A stretch of DNA of 64,000 bases from Ophiura sarsii (GCA_035610835.1 CM069445.1:38578656-38642655), one strand, 5' to 3'; positions 19,457 to 32,038 are shown, numbered from the stretch's first letter. The notes: generated by a model from the sequence alone, not told the origin. A program made the numbers and translations.

Positions 19457-20099
19457 ATGGGTTCTCCGAGGAAATCACCAACAAAGAAGGCTAGGAGAGT
19501 TGCTAGACCTAGGGCATATCCGGCATCGTCTGTTATGGTGCAAGCTGCTATTGCAGCTTTGAAGGAAAGGCGCGGTTCTTCTCTCGCAGCAATTAAGAAG
19601 TATATTGCTGCTAACTACAAATGCGACATGAGCAGAATGAATACTCACATCAGAAATGCCATCCGTACTGGTAACTGGAGTAGCCAAGGGCAGTCTCGTG
19701 CAAGTTAAAGGACAAGGAGCAAGCGGGTCGTTCCGTCTCGGTGCAAGGAGAGTAGATCCGGAAAAGGCCCGGGCACGGAGAGCGGCGGCAGCACAACGTA
19801 GAGCGGCAGCTGTGGCGAGAAGAAGGGCAAAGAGAGCTGCAGCAAAGGCAAGACGAGTCGCAGCAAAGGCGAAGAGAGCAGCAGCGGCAAAAGCTAAACG
19901 AGCTGCCAGAAAGAGCAAGGCCAAGGCGAGAAAAAGGACGACACCAAAGAAGACCGCTAAGCCCAAGAGGAAGGCTGCCCCAAAGAAAAAGGCTGCCCCC
20001 AAAAAGAAGAGAGCTGCACCGAAGAAAGCAAAGAGAGCAGCCAAGCCTAAAAGGAGATCGCCAAAGAAAGCAGCTAAGAAGGCTCCCAAGAGGAAATAG
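19457..20099 (+). pseudogene. Histone H1 with a frameshift, unit 2
   Basis: It matches the unit 1 H1 except for seven extra bases (TAACTGG) after ATCCGTACTGG, near 19673. This doubles an ACTGG word and shifts the frame inside the winged helix, after the residues RNAIRTG. The first frame then ends at 19708 after 83 codons. The original frame resumes downstream and stays open through the whole tail to 20099, with no other damage. The insertion is therefore very recent, or a sequencing or assembly error. If real, the product would lack half of the globular domain and the basic tail. Confidence 0.85.
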
Positions 20100-20126
20100 A
20101 TCATCCAGTAAATAAAACACCCAAAC

Positions 20127-20142
20127 GGCTCTTTTCAGAGCC
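20127..20142 (+). terminator. Histone 3' stem-loop of H1, unit 2
   Basis: GGCTCTTTTCAGAGCC, 27 bases after the H1 stop, unchanged despite the frameshift upstream. Confidence 0.95.
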
Positions 20143-20159
20143 ACCAAATTTGCAATAGA

Positions 20160-21240
20160 GACAAATGTCTTGATGTCTGAAACATCGTGTGATTCTGATC
20201 AAATAAATTGCGACAGTGTGCATTAATCATGAATTTAAACATTCTATTTCATATTCGACCGCCCCCGCCCGTTAAAACATAAACGAAACAAAACAAACAA
20301 GTTACAAAAGGGAAACAATCAAATCATGAATTTAAATATTCAATTTCATATTCGAATGCCCCCGCCCATGAAAACATAAACGAAACAAAACAAGTTACAA
20401 AAGGGAAACAATCAAAATAAATTAAAAACAGGCAAAGCAAAACAAAAAACAAAACAGAACAAATCAAGCGAAGCAAAGCAAAAAAAAACAGACACAAAAT
20501 AATAACAGCAATAAAATAAATTAACATAAAGCAAAACAAACAAAAACGAAAACAAAGCAAAACAAACCATCTACAAAACCAAACAAAATGTAACAAAGAA
20601 AAGCAAAACAAACCATCAACAAAACAAAACAAAAACCGAAACAAAACCAAATCAAAACCCAACAAAAACCCAAACACGAAACAATACAAAAGCAAAATAA
20701 CATGAAAAACAAAATTAAACAAAACAAACAAAGCGGAAACACAAAACAAACAAAACAGCAAAGCAAAAACCCTCAAAACAAAACAAAAACAAAACGAAAA
20801 TAAAATAAAGTAAAACAAAACGAAACAAGGAAAAGCAAACAAACACACAAAAACTAACAAAACAAAAAACATAACATAACGAAACAAAGCAAAAAGTAAA
20901 AAAGCCAAAAAACAGAACAAAACAAAGCAAAGCAAAAAACAACAACAGCAAAGCAAAAAACACACAAATACACACAAAACAACAACAGCATCAAAATGAA
21001 AACGAAACAAATCAAAAGCAAAAACCTGAAAAACAAAAAACAATGAAAAACAAAATACAAAAAACAAAGCGAAAAGACCATACAAAAAAGCAAAGCAAAA
21101 ACCCACAAAACAAATCAAGACGAATCATTTACATAACAATTCAAAATAAAGCGAAACAAAACAAAGCAAATCAAAACAAACCACCAACAAAACAAAAACG
21201 AAGCAACACCCCCCAAAAAAAACCCCACACACACAAAAAC
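20160..21240. repeat. Third copy of the histone spacer; right end of the array
   Basis: It starts with the same AATGTCTTGAT and GACAGTGTGCATTAATCATG block as 10818 and 15181, then about 0.9 kb of T-poor A/C sequence. It ends near 21240 without reaching the orphan promoter or H2B, so the array is cut here. Confidence 0.85.
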
Positions 21241-21399
21241 AACAACAACAACAGAAGCTGCAAGTCAAACGCGTCTTTTTCATCCTATATATTTGTTTCT
21301 TTCTTTAACCCTAACACTCTTGAGTACTACGAATTACTACGATGCAGTGTGTTTGTGTCACCCGGCTCGACAGTTTTTTTGAGGAAATAATGGCCCCAG

Positions 21400-21656
21400 G
21401 TTATATCACTGCAAAAACACCGGTGTTAAAAATAACACTGTTGGTGTTGAGAGAGGACCACACCAACACCGGTGTACCAATGTTAAATTCTCGGTGTTAT
21501 ATCAACACCATGTAGTGTCATTTTAACACTGCAAGTGTGAAGAATAACACTGTAAGTGTTAATGTAACACCAAAATAGTGTTGAAATAACACTAATTAGT
21601 GTGGTCCTCTCAGAACACCGAACGATATTAATGTTAACACCGGTTTTTTTGCAGTG
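21400..21656. mobile_element. Fold-back MITE rich in GTGTTA words
   Basis: The left end CACTGCAAAAACACCGGTGT is mirrored by AACACCGG, a T run and GCAGTG at the right end. A second layer (AGAGAGGACCACACCAACACC and GTGTGGTCCTCTCAGAACACC) is also inverted. The centre is a string of GTGTTA/TAACAC words, so the whole unit could fold into one long hairpin. Confidence 0.8.
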
Positions 21657-21687
21657 TACAGGTCGGAATATACTCCGCCATGTGGCC

Positions 21688-22253
21688 TATACTCTGTTTG
21701 GCCATCTCGAGACAGTGACGTAACCGCGTATTCTACTAATTGCATCACATAACGCGCGCGCATACTCGCGGTGCTGGCGTACACATAGACTAATTACTTA
21801 GAGACTGCTCATTCCGCATTCCAACACACACGGCGCGCTGAAGCCGACAGCGGCCAATATCATCATGACAGCGGCCAATATCGTCATGACAACGCGTCAA
21901 CACTTGCATAGTTTCGACGCAACTTGTGCGTTGAGCGTATAATCAGCACGCAAACATATACGCGTCCATGACAGAAGCGCATTTGTTGTGTGTTTCAGAT
22001 CAACACGCAGGGGGAACGCTACAAGAAAAAGTGACGCACTCAAGCACGCGCGTAGAGGGACGTTTTTCGGGAAGTGCGTATTTGTTGTTGTCATGGTTCG
22101 ACTTTTCGTTCTTTGGCTTCAATTTTTAAGCGTCGTGAGCAGCCTCTGGGCGTACAAACACAAGCGTTGAAAGGCGGAAGATACACACGCGTGCGTAAAA
22201 GCTGCGCTTGTTCAGTTACGTCACTGTCTCGAGATGGCCAAACAGAGTATAGC
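21688..22253. repeat. Inverted repeat of about 38 bases flanking a 0.5-kb segment
   Basis: TACTCTGTTTGGCCATCTCG followed by AGACAGTGACGTAAC (about 21690-21724) is inverted at about 22214-22250. The right arm runs directly into the tRNA-like repeat. The interior is CpG-rich. Confidence 0.7.
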
Positions 22254-22330
22254 GGTAGATCGTCTGCCTCTGAACCCAGAGGTCCGGGGTTCGAACCCCG
22301 GGGGAATGGGGGAACTTTTTCCCCTCGCTA
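22213..22330 (+). repeat. tRNA-derived SINE-like repeat
   Basis: TATAGCGGTAGATCGTCTGC resembles a D-arm and box A region. GGTTCGAACC at 22288-22297 is a perfect box B within the strong stem CCGGGGTTCGAACCCCGG. No complete acceptor stem is seen, so a tRNA gene is not called. Confidence 0.55.
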
Positions 22331-22544
22331 TTTGGCCGCGAAAAAAATCTTTGGAAAAGGTGCCTCACCGTTCTTTCGCCGCCGCTTTTACTCACCCGGC
22401 AGGAGTTTTGATCATGCCGGGCGCGGATGGCCTGCAATTTCTCCAGCAACGTGTTCAACGGACGGGAAACAGCCCACCGTGTGTCCTCACCGTGTACCGC
22501 CATCTGCACCAATTTGTCACATGGCAAGGGTTCGGCCAGGTTAC

Positions 22545-25165
22545 ACCTTTTTGTGACAATATCACGTTGGTAAACTTTTTAATGACAATGTCGAATTGGG
22601 TCATTTTTATGTGACAATGTCAGTTTGGTACACTATTTACGACAGTGTCAATTTGTTTCACTTTTTGTGACAATATCAAATTGGTTCACTTTTATGACAA
22701 TGTCAAATTGTTTCACTTTTAATGACAATGTCAGTTTGGTTCTTTTTATGTGGCAATGTCAGTTTGGTACACTATTTACGACAGAGTCAATTTGTTTCAC
22801 TTTTTGTGACAATATCAAATTGGTTCACTTTTATAACAATGTCAAATTGTTTCACTTTTAATGACAATGTCAGTTTGGTTCTTTTTATGTGGCGATGTCA
22901 GTTTGGTTCACTGCGATAGTTTCATTGATTCCCTTTTTGTGACACTATCAACGGTTTAATTTTTTGTGACAATGTGAAATTGGTTCACTTTTATGACAAT
23001 GTCAATTGGTTCATTTTTATGTGACAATGTCACAGTTTAGTACACTATTTGCGACAGTGCCAATTTGTTTCCCTTTTTTGTGACAATATCAAATTGGTTA
23101 ACTTTTCATGACAATGTCAAATTGGTTCATTAGTTATGTGACAATTTCAGTTTGACTTATTTTGATGTGACAATGTCATTTTGGTTCTCTTTATGTGACA
23201 ATGTCAGTCTGGTTCTTTTTATGTGACAATGTTTGTTTGGTACACTATTTGTGACATACAGTGTCAAACTGTTTCACTTTTTGTGACAATATCAAATTGG
23301 TTCACTTTTATAACAGTGTCAAATTGTTTCACTTTTATTGACAATATCGGTTTGGTTCTTCTTATGTGGCAATGTCAGTTTGGTTCACACAAAAAGTGTC
23401 ATTTATTCACTTTTTGTGACAATATCAAATAGGTTCACTTTTTGTGACAATGTCAAATTAGTTCACTTTTATAATAATGTCAATTGGTTCATTTTTATGT
23501 GACAATGTCAGTTTAGTACACTATTTTCGACAGTGCCAATTTGTTTCCCATTTTCGGACAATATCACAATGGCTAACTTTTCATGACAATGTCAAATTGG
23601 TTCATTAGTTATGTGACAATTTCAGTTTGACTTATTTGTATCTGACAATGTCAGTCTGGTTCTTTTTATGTGACAATGTTTGTTTGGTACACTATTTGCG
23701 ACAGTGTCAATTTGTTTCACTTTTGTGATATATCAAGTTGGTTCTTTTTTATGACAATGTCAATTTGCTTATTTTTTTGTGACAATATCAGTTTGGTTCA
23801 CTTTTATGTGAAACCAATTCAAATAGGTTCACTTTATTTGACAACTTGGCAAATTGATTATTTTTTGGGTGAAAATGTCAGTTTAGTACCGTGACTTTTT
23901 GTGACAGTGGTAATTTGTTTCACTTTTTGTGACAATGTCAATTTGGTTCATTTTTTGTGACAATATCAGTTGGGTTCACGTTTATGTGACAAAACTTCAA
24001 ATTGGTTCACTATATTTGACAAATTGGCAAATTGGTTCATTTTTATGTGCCCATTTGAGACAAATGTCTTTATCATTTACTTTTACTTTACTTGTTACTT
24101 TATCATTTACTTTAGTGTGAAAAAAATCAAATTGGTTCACTTTATTTGACAACTTGGCAAATTGGTTCATTTTTATGTGACAATATCTTTTTTATGGCAA
24201 TGTCAGTTTGATTCTTTATATATGACAATGTCAGTTTGGTACACTGTTTTGCTGCAGTGTCAAATTGTTTCACTTCTTGTGACAATATCAAATAGGTTCA
24301 CTTTTTGTGACAATGTCAATTTGGTTCACTTTTATGACAATGTCAATTTGGTTCACTTTTATGACAATGTCAATTTGGTTCACTTTTTGTGACAATGTCA
24401 AATTGGGTCACTTTTATGTGACAATGTCAGTTTGGTACACTATTTGCGACAGTGTCAATTTGTTTCACTTTTTGTGACAATATCAATTTGGTTCGTTTAT
24501 GACAATATCAATTTGGTTCTTTTATGACAATATCAATTTGGTTCTTTTATGACAATATCAAATAGGTTTACTTTTTGGGACAATGTCAAATTGGTTCACT
24601 TTTATGACAATGTCAATTTGGTTCGCTTTTTGTGACAATGTCAAATTGATTAATTTTTATGTGACGATGTCAGTTAAGTACACTATTTGCGACAGTGTCA
24701 ATTTGTTTCACTTTATGTGACAATATCAAATTGGAGTCAACTTTTATGGCAATGTCAGTTTGGTCTTTTTAGGTGACAATGTCAATTTGGCTACTTTTTG
24801 TGACAATGTCAAATTGGTTCATTTTTATGTGACAATGTCAGTTTGGTACACTATTTCCGACAATGTCAATTTGTGTACCTATTTGTGACAATATCAAATT
24901 GGTTTACTTTAATGACAATGTCAATTTGCAAATAGGTTTACTTTTTGGGACAATGTCAAATTGGTTCACTTTTATTATGACAATGTCAATTTGGTTCACT
25001 TTTTGTGACAATGTCAAATTGGTTAACTATTATGTGACGATGTAAGTTTGGTACACTATTTGCGACACTGTCAATTTGTTTCACCTTTTGTGACAATATC
25101 AAATTGGTTCAGTTTATGAAAATGTCAAATTGGAGTAAACTTTATGGCAATGTCAGTTTGGTTCT
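22545..25165. repeat. TGACA-type minisatellite, 2.6 kb
   Basis: A long tandem array of a degenerate unit of about 23-29 bases: TGTGACAATGTCAATTTGG followed by TTCACTTTT. Variants have ATATCAAATTGG, AGTTTGGTACACTATTTGCG and GACAGTGTCAATTTG. TGACAATGTCA is itself nearly palindromic. The open frames seen here (Phe/Asp/Asn/Val/Ser repeats) are by-products of the array. Confidence 0.95.
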
Positions 25166-25169
25166 TTGT

Positions 25170-25340
25170 ATAAGTGGAAATTTTCCCGCTTTGCACATTT
25201 TGAACAATTTTACTTCTTTTTATTTTCGCAATTTTGAACTTCCTTACAGAACTTACATACAAAACGAATACATTTGCGAGTTGTTTTTTTTGCGCTTGCA
25301 GATTCTGAAGCAAAAATAAATGTAGCACGAAAATGTCCAC
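25170..25340. repeat. Dispersed repeat, copy 1
   Basis: GCTTTGCACATTTTGAA, then CTTCCTTACA, ACATACAAAACGAATACATT and AAAATAAATGTAGCACG. A second copy lies at about 34090-34250, and a weaker one at about 43400-43545. Confidence 0.65.
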
Positions 25341-27408
25341 TTTTACAGTATTATATTATGACGGTGTCCCACATTTGTGCTCTGAAATCAAATTAGCTAC
25401 TGTAGCATTGTGACTCATTTAATCTTGTTGGGTCACATAGAGCTTGTTTCTACTGGGGCACTGCAAAAAGTAATCAACGCTAATATTTAAGTTACCGCTA
25501 AGTTTATCGATCTGCCACGACATTTGACCTGTTGTAATACCAAACAATGCCACCGCACCTGAAAAAGATTGCTTCACAATGTGTATAACCCAGCATGACA
25601 CGGTTCACACCGCAAACCGCTAAGATTAATCGCCTTTCCGTTTCTATTGGGTTTATTGCCGATTATTGCCGGTTCCAAACCTGGTTTGGGATAACCAAAT
25701 ATACCGATTCTTAGCGGGTTCTGCCCGTTTCTACTGGGCAAACTCAGCGTTTATTAGCGGTTTCTTCCCGCTCATAGTTGTAGAAGAAACTAACATACAA
25801 TCTATTTTAAGAAATGACACTATTGACGCAATCAAGTTATAGTACTGCATTTTTAATATTTTTAAGTAGCAAAGGATATGTTTCTGTCATACAACATTTA
25901 CAATTATACACAATAAATGCCAAACAGCTCTTTTTCATTTTTTTACACACCCATTCAAAAAATTACATCAGTTGCACATTGCTCACAACAACGACAATTT
26001 GTTTCCAGACATTTACAATTATTACATTTCGTCTCATCCACTATGAACGACATTTGTTATTTCAACATGATTCTCTACATTTACACGGTTCCAACTGTAC
26101 AATAAAAATTACACAAAATTTACAAATATTCACATCAAAAAACAGACTGAAGCGCTCGCTTTACATAAATACTCTGCTTTAGGTTTTTTCTTCTTTTCTT
26201 CATACAAGACATTATATACCTTGAAGGTTATGACATGTAAAAAATATCTTTACAAAAATAATACCCGCTACCACAACTAAGCAAATCAAGGATGGGATAA
26301 AATGTACAAATATGGGACAATATTCGTCTTCAAGTCTTCAGTAGTACCAAATAGATAGGAATAATGGTATAGCAAGGGCAGAGTTGAGCCAAGATTAAAC
26401 ACAAGCCCAATCAATGAATATAATGAAGAACAGGGGGAAGGCCAAAACCAAATTGTTTTGTGGAAAAAAAGGGATTACCTAGCACCAAAGAGCACACAAT
26501 AAGTCAAATAGGTGCTTAATAAAGGCTCTTACCCTTGAACCAAGATATAACTGCAAAAAAAGTAACAGAAAAGTATTTTTTAAACTTAGCCCCATTTGTT
26601 ATATATATGCTCTGGAGACACCTATGTCCACAATAGGTGGTATACATGTATATGACTCCCGAGTGCAAAGAGAGAAATTAGGTATGGTGGTGTGCACAGC
26701 ATCCATGGATAGAAGTGTGATTTCTTTTAAAAAGTGTCTTGCAATTCCTGTCTATTTGGATTTTACTGATCAAACTTAAATTTTGTTAAATTATTGACTC
26801 TAATTCAATTTTGTTGACAAACTTGATCGGTGTAATAACAGTTTGTGCTAACATGTTGTTTCAAACAAATTAAACGAAAGTCAGGTTTAGCTCCTGCTCA
26901 ATTAAGTCTAATATCTAACATAAATAATCGGTTCAATTGGAATCAAGCACTGAAATCCATAACTTTCACCTGTTTAGCCAATGGTTCAGACTGGTTTTAC
27001 CAACTGGTTCTAATTGGCGTAATGCCTAGTTCAAATCAGCATCAATCATTATAACATACCAGTTCAACAATCACCAATAATTATCTACCCATGTTACTAT
27101 ACGTATGTACATGATGTGGTATTCACATGTATAGTACTGCATTGGCAAACAATAAGCTATATAGACCAACAACATGTTTTTTGAAATCTAAACCCAGCTC
27201 CTAAAGAAACTAGGGACACAAATTCGCTGTATGAATTTTAAACAATAATTGTACACAGATACGCTAATTACTGGCATGTGCTTAGTAGAATGTATTGGTG
27301 GCAGGTGTATACCTAGGTACAAACATAGTTTATTTTATGCAGAGGATTTTAATTTGTGTCCTAGTAAATATGTTGTAAGTGTTTTATTTTGTAGGTCACT
27401 TATAATAC
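25341..27408. other. Intergenic, no gene seen
   Basis: AT-rich. A loose repeat of GCGGTTT/CCCGTTTCT words lies at 25605-25775. At 25860-26170 is a stretch rich in TTTACA/ACATTT. No open frame has exon borders or a recognisable product. Confidence 0.45.
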
Positions 27409-27730
27409 TTCAAGGGGGGGGGGGTGTTAACTCTTTCTATATGAAAGTGTACATGATTTTGGTGCAATTTCAGCATGTTTAACCAAAAACTTATTTTGTT
27501 ACATTGTCTGAAAAATGTTGAGCCAAAAAAGTAATTATTTGGTCAAACTTGTTAAAAATCTGCATTTTAAGTGAAATTTGATACCAAAAATGGATTCGGA
27601 CTCATTTCCTTTTCAATAATGTATTCTTTTATATACATCACATTACTAGTTCAAAAGTTACAGCTTTAAAAACTTCATATAAAATGGGTTAACACCCCCC
27701 ACCCCCACCCCCCCCCCCCCCCCCAACCTT
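27409..27730. mobile_element. Small inverted-repeat element bounded by G/C runs
   Basis: CAAGG with a G run, GTGTTAACTC and CTATATGAAAG at 27409-27446 is mirrored by CTTCATATAAAATGGGTTAACA, a C-rich run and CAACCTT at 27672-27730. Confidence 0.6.
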
Positions 27731-28387
27731 AATACACATTTTGGAATAGGCTTATCCCTACAACATGGAGCCACTTTGATAAAATAACCAGTACACACAA
27801 TTATAAGGTAGCATAAATTACATCCAATCCAAAATATGTTCTTATCACTATTGTAACACATAATTATAAGGATACAATTTGATTATTATTCATGTCTGAT
27901 AATTTGTCAAATAATATGCGTTCCGTATTATGAATTTCATATTTCATACATTTGATTAATGTTTGTGATTGTAATGTATGGTTAAATTGATACTGGGATT
28001 GTGGTGAATTTAAATAAGTTTACAATTTTGAATGAGAATTTGTTTTGGTCAAAAGAACTCTCCTTGGGAGTGATTCTATGCCATGCATAATATTAATACA
28101 TTTTCATTTTAATATGAGAAATTTTACAAACGCAATACAAAAAATTGGCATAAAATAATTATTTCTGCAAAAGCAACTTAACAAATTGGCATAAAACAAT
28201 TATTTTTGCATCCGTAAAGGTTTTTTTTAAATTTATTAAAATTAAAAAAATTCATTAACTTTAAAAACATTCAAAACATTTCCAAAGCTTCCAGGAATCC
28301 CATTATGCATTCTGATTCTGAAATGAAATGGTTTTCACTGTCAACGCAAAGTAATTCTTTGTTATTTATATATTAAACAAATTATAT

Positions 28388-28622
28388 TAAAGGTGGATGT
28401 TCCGATCACTTTAGAATTTTATTTGCCCATCATCATATTTTGATATCAGAAGAACCCAATATTGTTCTCATTATTTCTGTAAAATGTTTGGCGCAAGATA
28501 TGTTCCATTAAGACCCTCAAAATGCAGTGAATTACTGCCAAAGGTAACCATCCGGCTAGTTTTTGTATGGGCAACAACAAGTTGAAAATTGGGCCAGCAA
28601 GCAATCAGAACACCTACCTTTA
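28388..28622. mobile_element. MITE with AAAGGTGGATG ends, copy 1
   Basis: The left end is AAAGGTGGATGTTCCGATCAC. The right end ATCAGAACACCTACCTTT is roughly its inverse. A relative lies at about 46211-46549 (AAAGGTAGATGACCCGATCAC and CATCTACCTTT). Confidence 0.6.
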
Positions 28623-29777
28623 ACTGAAATAAGCACCAATAAAAAGTTGGATGAAAATAACATATTATAAATTGATGTACAATCATATTACTTGGAAAGA
28701 ATAAGTATATTGCTTGGTGTTGTGATATCCGACAAACAAATTATAAAACTCATCTTACCCATTCTGACACCAAAATAAGTCAACAAGGCAGCTATTTATA
28801 AGATGTTAATGTTAAGATAATGTATCAAGATTGCTGCCCTGTAATTCATGCTGTGAGAAATCCCATTGCATGCCAGCAGAATTTTGTAGACATAGTAATT
28901 CATCCTGGCCCTGTTTGTCAATTGAAATAATACTGTTGTACAAAAGTTTAATTAAATAAAAAATGTTTTATCTTAAACAAAATACAACAAAGTGCTGCTA
29001 TGGATGGACAATAACATGTTCCTCATTACATCATTAAGTAGCCCAATCGTATGAGACTCCTTGTTGAAATATGTTTACTGTTGTACAAAAATATTATTAT
29101 ATGGCAACCTTGAACATGCCACAACATATCATTATGTAGCTCAATTTGATAAGCGAAGATTGTCTTGTCAAATTTGCTGTTTACTTTTGTGCAGTAAAAT
29201 GTTACCGTCGTACAAAAAAGATCTTACATCTTAGTAGAAACAACATTGTTGCCATGGATTGACAAAGACATGTTGCCAAGCCCATTGTGTAGTAGCCCAA
29301 AGCCAGTTTGGAAGATCACAATGCTCACGAAACACTATTATGTAATACTTATTACAACCAATACCACAAATGTTGGGCTACTATTATCACATATTAGGCT
29401 TAAGATTTTCTCACAATTTGGGCTTCATTGATCAACATATTCTAACTTAAACATGGATGTGGACAAGGCTGACACTCAGCGAGACTTCATTTGATTGAAT
29501 ACATTACATATACAAAAAACATCCCTATTTAAATATGAGAATTTACTGTCAACATATTAAACGTATCCATATATATATAAACCCACTCACATAATATCCC
29601 GATATATATTGCTAATATATTAACACTTTTTAATTCCCATGAATCACTAGGGCATGACCTTGTTGGGAACCATGTATTACAAACACACAGAGCATATGTA
29701 TCCTTCAGTGTCATATACTAACTTATACCTCACTCTGCAGGCACCTCGATGGATGAATTGCAGGAGATGAAACAATT

Positions 29778-29920
29778 GAATTTGGTTTCCAGCAGCCTGG
29801 TGCTAAGCATAGATGAAAGGAACCGACAATTTGGAACCCAGGAGTATATTTTAACGGAATAAATCGTATTGGAAACTGGAAACCAATGCTTAGCACCAGG
29901 CTGCCGGAAACGGGATTCGA
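29778..29920. mobile_element. Small fold-back element, copy 1
   Basis: GAATTTGGTTTCCAGCAGCC and TGGTGCTAAGCAT face ATGCTTAGCACCAGGCTGCC and GGAAACGGGATTC. The loop contains AGGAACCGACAATTTGGAAC and TTAACGGAATAAATCGTATT. The second copy is at 30855-30987. Confidence 0.75.
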
Positions 29921-30312
29921 AACAATTGCCCATCCCTCTAACCCCACTCTTCCTCAATCCTGCATCAAGTTGTACATGTACCAGTGACCCTCATACATAC
30001 CTATACATATACAGGTTACCAAAGGTCAACCTCTAGTGATAATGTCAATGGCTCCACTAATTACAGCTGCTTATAGAGGCTCTAAACAAGATACAAAAAT
30101 AAAAATTTGGTTTTAACAATAATGTGTGCAGGTGCAATCCATGCAGAATTACAAATTAATTCTGCGGTTAAAAAAACATGATTAACATCCATGGTTGCTT
30201 TATAATGATGTGTGCAATGCATGATTGTAATTGGATAGAAATGCTCAAATCCAGATTGACCAATTATCTCGAATTGCTCAATATCAAGAATTCTTCAACA
30301 TATAAATGATAT

Positions 30313-30516
30313 CTATAGTTTAATCAGTTCCAAATTGGAGAGAAATATTTGTTTTTTATCACTCTGCGTGCAAAGTTAATCCACAGTTTTGGTCGCATGC
30401 ACGCGTCACGCATATGATGCACTGTGCGCTTGTTGTCTTCATGCGCGCCAACATCCTTCTGTATTCATTCGCTGCTGTGAGGCGGCTTCGCCAATTTGGA
30501 ACTGATCAAACTATAG
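30313..30516. mobile_element. MITE of the CTATAG family, copy B
   Basis: CTATAGTTTAATCAGTTCCA at the left faces TTGGAACTGATCAAACTATAG at the right. The interior shares CATTCGCTGCTGTGAGGCGG (inverted) with copy A. Confidence 0.8.
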
Positions 30517-30539
30517 TTTTACTCATGAATCAAGAATAG

Positions 30540-31015
30540 ATCAATCCTCTGAACTAGTCAATTTTCAGAATTTCACAATGTAAAAAACCATGGATTTTCT
30601 AGAATAGTACAATATCTAGAAGTGCACCAGATCCAGAAATTCAAAATTTCTGTTGTAACTGCACAATGTCCAGACACGCAAAGTTTCTAGAATTGCACGA
30701 TATTCAAAAATGCACAAGGGCCTGAAAACGGGCAATATCTAGAAACGTTCAATTTTTTGAACACCCCAAATAGGCCTATCTAGAATTGCATCCTATTCAG
30801 AATTGCACAATCTCTTGAAATGCTCACAACCTAGAATTGCTAGACATTCAGAACGAATCTCGTTTACAGCAGCCTGGAGATGAAAGGAACCGACAATTTG
30901 GAACCCGGTAGTATATTTTAACGGAATAAATCGTATTGGAAACTGGAAACCAATGCCTAGCACCAGACTGCCAAAAACGGGATTCATCCAGAACTGCCTG
31001 ATACATAGAAATGCT
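30540..31015. repeat. Degenerate tandem repeat interrupted by a fold-back element
   Basis: Words of TCTAGAATTGCACAATAT type recur every 18-25 bases from 30540 to 30850 and again after 30990. Between them sits the second copy of the 29778 element (about 30855-30987), which therefore inserted into an existing array. Confidence 0.65.
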
Positions 31016-31759
31016 GTCTAGGTCGACAAAAACTGCGTATGTGTGCAAAACAATTCTTTGGTTGAAAATATAACAATATGAAACCATGTGAATAACGTGA
31101 TCATATTTAAGCATAACCTACTACAATCACCATGCCTATATCGGTTTGGAAGTTGCACATGGTGCATGACTAATTATAAATAGCCAGAACTGTATTTATA
31201 AAACAATTCTTTGGTTGAAAGTATCAACACCAACAAACACAATGTGATTTGTATATTTTACAGTTTGATGATGTATGATCTATATAATACACAGATATAA
31301 ATATATATAATTCATTTTACTATTATTATTTTATGCAACAAGAATAAAAGTGGACTTTTCTTTCAATGTTAAATGGTTTTACAACAACAAATTAGTTAAT
31401 TAGAGTGTTTTCATAATTAGCACAGTTCTTTCTACATGTAAATTACCTTTAGATTGAGTTGACAATATTAGAGCACATTTATTTAGGTATGTAATCAAAA
31501 CAGTAAAACATTGAGGAAAAGTTCACTTTTATAATAATCATGTTATGACTACATTTCTTGGTACAATTCAATTATTGTGTTGAACCCTATTGCTATAGTT
31601 GTAACATACAACATCAGATACTTATGAACAGGTCACAAATAAGATGTGGTTGGTGTGGGGAGGAGAGGGGTGTTGGGAAGGGGGGAATAAAATCAAAACT
31701 TTCTCATAACTCACAACTTTTATATATTCTCAATTCGATGTTAACTGTCCACTGTTTCA

Positions 31760-32038
31760 CATACATGTCGAGGGCTCAGAAACACAAGGCCTTATCTCCA
31801 TTTTGACCATTTTGAGAAAAAGACTATCGAAGATTTAGATTTTGAACACATTGGGGATATGGAGATATGGCCTTGTGATACTGGCTTATAACTTTGCAAA
31901 GGGTTGTGTTATGTAGATAAGGCTGTGTTACCATGGTTACTGGAAAGAGAATTTCTTTCTGAACATTTTGATACCAAAATCTCATTTTTGAACAAAAAGA
32001 GATGAGGCCTTGTGTTTCTGAGCCCTCGATGTGTTGTA
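31760..32038. mobile_element. Small inverted-repeat element
   Basis: CATGTCGAGGGCTCAGAAAC followed by ACAAGGCCTTATCTC (about 31764-31798) is inverted at about 31999-32034 (GATGAGGCCTTGTGTTTCTG and AGCCCTCGATGTG). Confidence 0.8.

Noticed and set aside
22255..22315. Functional tRNA gene with a perfect box B
   Set aside because: No acceptor stem pairs across the expected ends and the anticodon arm is irregular. A SINE head is more likely.
22074..22614. Plus-strand frames of 126-160 codons with Pro/Gly/Arg-rich peptide
   Set aside because: They run through a tRNA-like repeat and CpG-rich sequence with no recognisable domain; no promoter or splice signals.
22545..25165. The regular TGACA repeat as a CRISPR-like array
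   Set aside because: Repeat and spacer are not distinguishable, every part is repetitive, the period varies, and the genome is eukaryotic.
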